DNA from: Phoebastria nigripes | Lineage: Eukaryota > Chordata > Aves > Procellariiformes > Diomedeidae | DNA length: 64,000 nt | Assembly: GCA_035582835.1 (NCBI GenBank) | Contig: JAYKAV010002766.1 | Coordinates: forward strand, 3,733,237-3,797,236 | Reading direction: 5' to 3' | Shown here: positions 57,756-64,000 of the stretch, one piece after another | Numbering within the stretch: position 1 is the first letter of the stretch | Layout: each line of letters opens with the position of its first letter | Position numbers and translations under genes: made by a program | The notes under the pieces: generated by a model | Database searches by the model: none | What the model was told of the DNA's origin: nothing | What the model saw: only the letters and a program-made list of their open reading frames with translations

Positions 57756-58435
57756 ACACTCAGAAAACATAAGGCCACAGCAGAACAAAATAAATTATTT
57801 TGAATCCATCTTCACTGTAGAGGAGTTTTATGGCTTTTCATCTTGGAATCCATCTTCACAGGGACATGTCATAGGATCTCTTCTCAAGCTGAAGCACAAT
57901 TACATGATGTTATAGGAAAAAAAACAAACAAAACTGAAGAGCAGCAAATCTCCAGCACCAGATGTTATTGGCCCAAAAAGAAATGGAAGTATGGAACAGA
58001 TGTACTATTACCTGTTGTGTGTAATCTCCCTCTTCCAAAGAAATGCAAGATGGAAAAGGCTACACTCATTTTTTTAAGCTTTGCAAGGTGATGCAAGTGG
58101 TCACAGATTATGATGTCTGACATTAATAACCAGGCAAGCTATTACTAGGTAAGCAGAAAAACCCCTTTCTATAGCACACTGAGGACATTAGAAATGTGAA
58201 TGGACTCAAGGACAGAATTCATGGGAGCACAACATACTAAAGAGTTGTTAAAGACAAAGATGATATTTCTGTCTTAGAAAGTCTCCGGCTCTGGAGTCTG
58301 GAAAGAGACCACCAGGGAAATATCACTGTGCACATACCCTGTTACCATACTCTTTCCTAACACTGACATCAGAGGCAGAATACTAAGCTAAGTAACCCTT
58401 AGGTCTGATCCAGTACTGCCATCTCCATGTTAGGC
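57756..58435 (+). mobile_element. Ancient CR1-like LINE, plus strand, internally deleted
   Basis: Two blocks are recognisable. At 57780-58035 the words TTTTGAATCCATCTTCACTG, TAGAGGAG, AAATCTCCAGCACCAGATG and ACCTGTTGTGTGTAATCTCC match, in order, the part of old CR1 ORF2 between the endonuclease and reverse transcriptase. At 58340-58435 the words CAGAGGCAGAATACTAAGC and CCCTTAGGTCTGATCCAGTA match the far 3' end of the same class. The catalytic region in between is missing. Frames are shattered, consistent with great age. A local repeat of GAATCCATCTTCAC (57802 and 57846) lies inside it. Confidence 0.68.
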
Positions 58436-58950
58436 ACAGTGCAAAACTACTTAATATGCACTCATATGATAGGCTGGGGAATGAATATGTAGAATATGTC
58501 CTATTAAAAAAATGCCTGAAATTAGCATGGTTCTTTGAGGAAGCCAAAAGCATGCAGATAAGGGAAATCCAGCCAAAACAAAATTTTCTAAACACATTTT
58601 AACAATATCTCAAATCAAAATTTTTTCCAGAAACTACCCAGTTGTCTCAACAGAGAGTGGTCACTAACAAGTTGTAAAGGATTTGAATTAGGGNTTGTAC
58701 TGCTCAAACTATTCATAATCTGCAAAAGAGTGAAATGTAAGGTAACTGTTTGTAGTGATTCAGCAGTTGGCTAACGACAGTTGTAAAAAATAAAAACACA
58801 TAAAAATAAAAGTTAACTGAAGAATTGCAGGATAATACTTCATAAACGAGTGATAAAAAGGCTGACAGAATTCAGTGTAAAGTGTAACACAATGCAAAAA
58901 GTTACTTAAGTTTACAAATGTTTTATACATATTGACAAGCTCCAAAGTGG
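58436..58950. other. Spacer between two ancient CR1 copies
   Basis: AT-rich sequence with one n (58694). No gene or clear repeat. Parts may be unrecognised CR1 remnants, given that both neighbours are CR1 in the same orientation. Confidence 0.5.
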
Positions 58951-59545
58951 CTATTATCACTCAGGAAAAAGATCTGGGAGTTAGCTGCAGACGGTTTTAT
59001 GAAAAAATCATGTCTGTTTGCTTAGCAGCAGTCTAAAAGGCAAGTAGAAGGTTAGGAATTGTTATGAAAGGAATTGAGAACATGAAAAAAAATGACTATG
59101 TCACTTTTTAGGAGTTCTTACAAATGTATCTGAAAATGGACACAGTAGAACTGGGAAAGACACAAAGGTCAATGGAAAATCATGAAGAAACACACGAATG
59201 GCTTCCAAAATGGACTGTAAACCTGCAGATGATGGCCAGAGAACAACTACTCACTGACTTTCCTAACACAAAAGCCAAAGAGCATGGCAAGAGCCATCTT
59301 TGAATATCAGCAGATGGTTTCAATAAGAGCATTGCACATTCTTTGTATGAGGCAGAGCTACACCGTGGGACTCACTGGCAGAAGATTCTACACTAAGGGT
59401 TTATACATGGACACAAAAAAAGCACCTGGACAAATTCATGGGGGAAAAAAAAAAATTCCTTTCATCTGTCCTCACACTTTTCCCTAGGCTTCCACTATTG
59501 GCCTCTGTGGGAGACAGGATGTTGAGCTAAACGGAGCTTTAGTCT
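58951..59545 (+). mobile_element. Ancient CR1-like LINE 3' half, plus strand
   Basis: Order of matches to old amniote CR1: TCACTCAGGAAAAAGATCTG, GGAGTTAGCTGCAGACGG, CTTAGCAGCAGTCTAAAAGG, CAAGTAGAAGGTTAGGAATT, GTTATGAAAGGAATTGAGAA, GTAGAACTGGGAAAGACACA, CACCGTGGGACTCACTGGCA, GGACAAATTCATGGGGG and the terminal GAGACAGGATGTTGAGCTAA with GGAGCTTTAGTCTG. These cover the ORF2 C terminus and 3' UTR. Several frame breaks and stops show it is long dead. It is clearly a different CR1 lineage from the young copy at 37319. Confidence 0.8.
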
Positions 59546-60880
59546 GCTTTAGTCTTTATATTATACTCCCCAAAAATGTCAGCCACAGCTGAGTATGTAG
59601 ATTCCTGCCACTAGAAAGACTTATGACCATGTTTTCTTTTCCTTTGAAGACTGGCTGCATACTTAAGATCTCTCCCACAATGACCTGCAAGCACCTGCAT
59701 ATGACTCTCTTGTAGAAAGATGTGATAAATGAGTCTCAACAGCAACAAATCAGTCTTATGGAACCGCCTTTGCCTCCCTAATACGTGCTTTCACCACATA
59801 CACAGAATATCAACAATTGCCATGTGGCACCACTTTCTCTGCACCAATACTCTAGATAGACTAGCATGCTGTAAAATGTCTACCAGGCACCATCCAATCA
59901 GTCTTTTGTGAGACTGGGCTGTATTCCAGCACTAGTTCATGCAGCCGATGTATTAAGCTCCGATTCATATTCAAGTCTCTCACACTTACACAGAGGAATT
60001 GGGACTCGGCGTCCACACAGATTTTGAGATATCTCCAGCTTCAATAAATTCAGCTCCTACAGTTCAGAAAAATTCAAATGGCTGTAAAAAGTCAATGGCT
60101 GGCAGGAAGGAGGAACTCCGAGACAGCGTTGCTTCAGCCAGGTCTTATTTTGAGATATACAGCTTAGCAGGCAAACCAGGTGACAATCTGGGATTGGGTT
60201 CACAATTTATATGCATTAACACCTCCTATGTTCACACCTGTATATCTAAGTATTTATTATGTGCCTCAGTATGCTAGCATGCTTTGGGAGACAATGAGAC
60301 AGAAACATGGAAAGTCTGGAGTATGGCAACAAGTAACTTTTAGACATCTTGCCAAACAGTGGAATCCAGAGCACTGCTGAATTCTGCAAACAATATGGTG
60401 GACAAATTGGTATCCCAGAATGCAATCAACAAATATCTACATATTGAATAAAGAATCACTAAAGTTAACCAGCTGAAAACAACAAGGAGTGAGGCTTCTG
60501 CTCTGCCTCTCAGAGAATTACATGCCTACCTCCAAATGCGACCTGTAAATCATAAATATCCCTGGAATCAGGCAGCATTCTTTAACTGGTCTTGAAGCAT
60601 CTGAGCAGCAAAAGAAATATCACAGTTCTCTATGCTTGTATTACATAGTTTGTCAGAATTTTGCTTTCCAAACTGTAGATTTAATATTTGCACCCATCTC
60701 AGGAGGAGGGAGATTAAAGAGAAAGTATCTCCTCCTTTAGCTTGGTAAGAGTTCTGTTTCTCCCTCTTGTTTACTGAAGTTCACAATGCTAAAAGTTCAT
60801 TCTCAATTTTTGTATTTCATTCAGACATTATTTCCACATCAGAGTGCTCACAATGTTTCATCTCAGTAAGTTTTTGGGGT

Positions 60881-60913
60881 TTTCTGTTTGTTTGTTTGTG
60901 GGTTTGGTTTTCT
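60881..60913 (+). repeat. TTTG-rich low-complexity repeat
   Basis: GTTTGTTTGTTTGTGGG forms the core, with G/T-rich flanks on both sides. Simple repeat. Confidence 0.8.
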
Positions 60914-62929
60914 TAATTATTAACAATTCTTCCTCAGTGTAAGAAGCCATGTAAGAGACTACAGACTGTCACTTCTATTTGCAACATACACAAGAAATCC
61001 TTGCAATTTATTTCTTTTCAGCTGATTCTTGAGAAGGTATGCCCTTGACAGATAGCCTCTCTATTCAGATATATCAGGGCAATTCCATAATTCTTTAGCA
61101 TCAGTAACACAAGGCACAGACTCCCCTTGTAATTTACTTCGTAGAGTCAGTGGAATGGTTTTCAAGATTCTACAGTTACTTTCCCACAAACAAAATGCCT
61201 TCAAAATCGCACAAGCATTTGTCACTGCTCTTTGTCAGATAGTGCTGTTTCTTCTTCTGAGGGGAGGGTCTTCTTTGTACTTACATTGTTTAATGCACCC
61301 AGAGGGTTCACAACATTTTCTGTCACGATAACACAGTCTCTTCTCAACCCCTAGAAGGACAGTCTGTTTCCAGAATCCATTTTCCAATTGTTAGCACGTT
61401 ATCTGCTAAGTTAGTTATCCCCTCCTCTCCCTCTTTCTCCCTCAAAAAAAGTTTTAGCAGGTTTAAGCGAGACATGTCCCTCAGGTCACCCATCTGTCTT
61501 CATCTTTCATAAAAAGGCTTTTCAGCAGAAAAACTGAAGAGCTTCAGCTTTTGCTGAGCCAAATGCCTTACACCTGTTTACTTGAGATTTACATAGAATC
61601 ATTCCGTGCCCTTTGACATTACCAATACAGGATTCATGCAACAAAAGCCACTGCTGCCCTTTAATTACATGTATGATGTTGAAAAAATTCTTTTCCATGA
61701 TGCCCCATGAATGAGCTGGACTAATCTCTAGTAAAAGCTAACTGCATAAATATTATCTGGTATGGCAGAGAAGAGACTAGACATAAGACGCAAGATCTGT
61801 GTCTTGCCTCTGAATATCCAACCTCNCTTCCCAAGAGCGTAAGATCCACAGACTCTGTAACAAGGTGTCACGTTTGCCATAAAACACCTCAGCAACAACA
61901 GGAATGTATGAATATATGATGCTGTTTGCAAAGCACAATTTTTTCAGCTGAGAGAAACAATTATTAATGACAGCATCTTTCTTAAATGATATCACGCATA
62001 CTGCAGCAAGCCCATTTGTAATATAAGGAACTGTAGAAACTGCTCATTATGTTAACAAGACCTCTTCATTCATAATGATATATCACTTGTATTTCAAAAT
62101 AACTTTTTGCCATTTAAGCTCTTACAACCACACCGAGTAGGAAATAAAACTGAGATGTGAACTTCTTTGGGTTTTGTCCTCTTTTTTTCCCTGGTCACCA
62201 TTTTTATACCTACAGAAAAGCTGCAGAAATGTGACTGCTTCTGCTTTTTATCATAGGAAAAAGATCTGTGGTTAGAGTAAAATGTAAAGGTTTTCACTGT
62301 AGGTTACTCTCTTCCCTGCAACTAAGGAGCTTAGGCTAACTTTTATTCAGGACGACTTATCAATTGTTTTACCATAATAACAGCATTCTATAACTATATA
62401 TATTTCACTATTTACTTTGAGTTACATATAAGGTGTTCTCTCACAATGCTGGATTTTGCTTAAGAGTGACCTCCTCCATACATAAACCAGTCCTGAGACA
62501 CGAGCTTTTCCTTGGAAATAGGGATGTTGGCTTTGGAACGCAGTTTCCTATTTGACAATTCCTATTTTTGTTTTATCAAAAACTAGGACCCTTTACAAAA
62601 CTTGTACTTGAGAACTGAGCATTAGTATTTTACAGGTTGCAAAGAATTCAGACATGGACAACAGAGGACCCTGCGGTTAATGATTCTTAGCAGTAATTAT
62701 GGTTGAGGCAGTACTTGCACTGTCTTATTACACCCTTATTTTCACTTCAGCTTCAAAAAAAAGTATTTTTGTCATGATTTTTTCTGGTTGCTATATAGTC
62801 ATCTGAGACATCGTGATTTCATTTAATTTTGCTATTTACTATAGCATTTCCCTCCATTAAAAAAACCTCACATTTGACCTACAGACAATAATTTAGAAGG
62901 AAGGTAAACCTGGCTAAATAAAAATGATA

Positions 62930-63065
62930 TATTCTCATGGTGTCATTGATGAATTAAAATCAGCAATTCCTCTTCCCAGTTTGTGGTTAATCCATTGACT
63001 GAAACAAACACACAGCCACTTAATTTCCATGATTAATATGACATTCCAAAATGAACAAAAGCAAT
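62930..63065. promoter_or_regulatory. Candidate conserved noncoding element 8
   Basis: TGTCATTGATGAATTAAAAT, GTGGTTAATCCATTGACTG, CACTTAATTTCCATGATTAA and TGACATTCC fall within 130 bases, giving dense homeodomain-type and TEAD-type (CATTCC) words without simple sequence or open frame. Weak, composition-based call. Confidence 0.18.
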
Positions 63066-63869
63066 CCTTTTTCCTTCATATTTAAAGATCAACAAAACCA
63101 TGCAACTTCAGTACCAAAAAAACCCTCCCTTTTTAATGCAACACTGTTACTGGGATTTTCCGTATGCAAAAGTCACGATATGCAGCTGTAACCTAATGTA
63201 TTTCAGCAAATTTAAGGTAGAAAAGTTTCACCCAGTTGTATAATGTACTAAATACATTATATAACAAGTAACAGAGATTACCACTTACATGCATCTGAAT
63301 TTCCCTGAAAAACTTTTAACAATTATATTAAAAGAATGCTTGGTTTTGCATATAAGTAAAGTGCTTTTCCTTATGACTCTTAGAGAAGAAAGCAGTATCA
63401 GGGTAGTCCTTAAACCTCTGTCCTTTTATAACACAGACTAGTTACAACTTGCCTATGATAGTTTAAGTTTCAAGTGGCATTTTTTGGTCTGTTTGTTTTT
63501 AAAGTTAATGCAAAATAAATGCATACCACTAATAATGGAGGAAGACAAAAATGCATGTCTGTTTTCGTAACTCCTAAATCATCCTAGCCTTGGTGAAACG
63601 AATAAAAGCAATACAGACTTTGCCTATCCCTTGATTTAACAGGGTTGAAAAATCACTTTCAAGAATGCGAGGTTCATTTTTGTGCTTCAAGGCAGAATAA
63701 ACTATTGTTATGACATTCTTAACAAATATTTGCCTATCATGTTATAAAGAACTGCAAGAAATGCTTGAATTGCAATTTGCTGAAAGCTCAGGAAGTAATC
63801 AGAGAACGTATCACTTCATGTTTCTTACACTCATCTCTAGGCACTTGCTATTATCTTTTGTCACAAACA

Positions 63870-63916
63870 AGGTATGCAGTTAAACTGACCTTTGGTCTGA
63901 TTCAGTATGGCTGGAA
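63870..63916 (+). mobile_element. Ancient CR1-like 3' end remnant, plus strand
   Basis: GACCTTTGGTCTGATTCAGT followed by ATGGCTGGAAG matches the last 30-40 bases of old amniote CR1 elements, the same motif seen near 58404. Nothing upstream can be assigned to it with confidence. Confidence 0.5.
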
Positions 63917-63929
63917 GACTGAAGTCTGA

Positions 63930-64000
63930 AGCTTTGCCACATGTGGGGCCAGATGGGATACACCCAAGGGTACTGAGGGAGCTGGCGGAAGTGCTCACCA
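63930..64000 (+). mobile_element. CR1 LINE, plus strand, cut by the window end
   Basis: From about CCACATGTGGGGCCAGATG the sequence reads GPDGIHPRVLRELAEVL in frame, which is the conserved start of the CR1 ORF2 reverse-transcriptase region, just after the endonuclease. The frame is open to the last base of the window, so more of the element should follow. The 5' edge is approximate, and the copy looks much younger than the ancient CR1 tail just before it. Confidence 0.85.

Larger units (their letters stand above)
59546..63869. other. Anonymous AT-rich single-copy DNA
   Basis: No gene or RNA recognised. A TTTG-rich patch lies at 60881-60913 and a single n at 61826. The stretch at 62930-63065 has enhancer-like words and is listed separately. 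Confidence 0.5.

Overview
This window looks like noncoding nuclear DNA from a bird. It is AT-rich throughout, and I found no open frame that reads like a conserved protein exon outside a mobile element. The only interspersed elements I can recognise are CR1 (chicken repeat 1) LINE fragments and LTRs of endogenous retroviruses. CR1 copies ending in the 8-base ATTCTATG repeat, a low repeat density, and LTRs of the kind common in avian genomes together point to a bird, probably outside the chicken lineage. No tRNA, rRNA, snRNA or CRISPR-like array was seen. Single ambiguous bases (n), clustered in one LTR, suggest a draft shotgun assembly. || Layout. 1-10305 is single-copy AT-rich sequence with a few simple repeats and two stretches that resemble conserved regulatory DNA. 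10306-10676 is a minus-strand CR1 3' fragment. 10677-37318 is again mostly single copy, with two short CR1 tails (about 21997 and 28172). 37319-38399 is the best-preserved element: a 5'-truncated, plus-strand CR1 carrying the C-terminal half of its reverse transcriptase, broken by a frameshift and a stop. Next comes a cluster of four solo LTRs: A (38645-39238, minus), B (40955-41530, plus), C (48457-49063, minus) and D (51760-52777, minus). A, B and C are one family; D is another, with a perfect 5-bp target duplication. 52778-63870 holds older single-copy DNA and two very old plus-strand CR1 copies. The window ends inside a younger plus-strand CR1 (about 63930-64000). || How it works together. 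There is no operon-like or pathway-like organisation. The window is best read as part of a long intron or a gene-poor intergenic region. The only functional DNA I can argue for is (i) promoter and poly(A) signals inside the LTRs, (ii) a small repeat-containing open frame inside LTR D, and (iii) a few stretches dense in homeodomain, POU, TALE or FOX-like sites that could be conserved enhancers. I did not find a convincing undescribed biological system; the LTR D open frame and the LTR A/B pair are the items most worth a second look.
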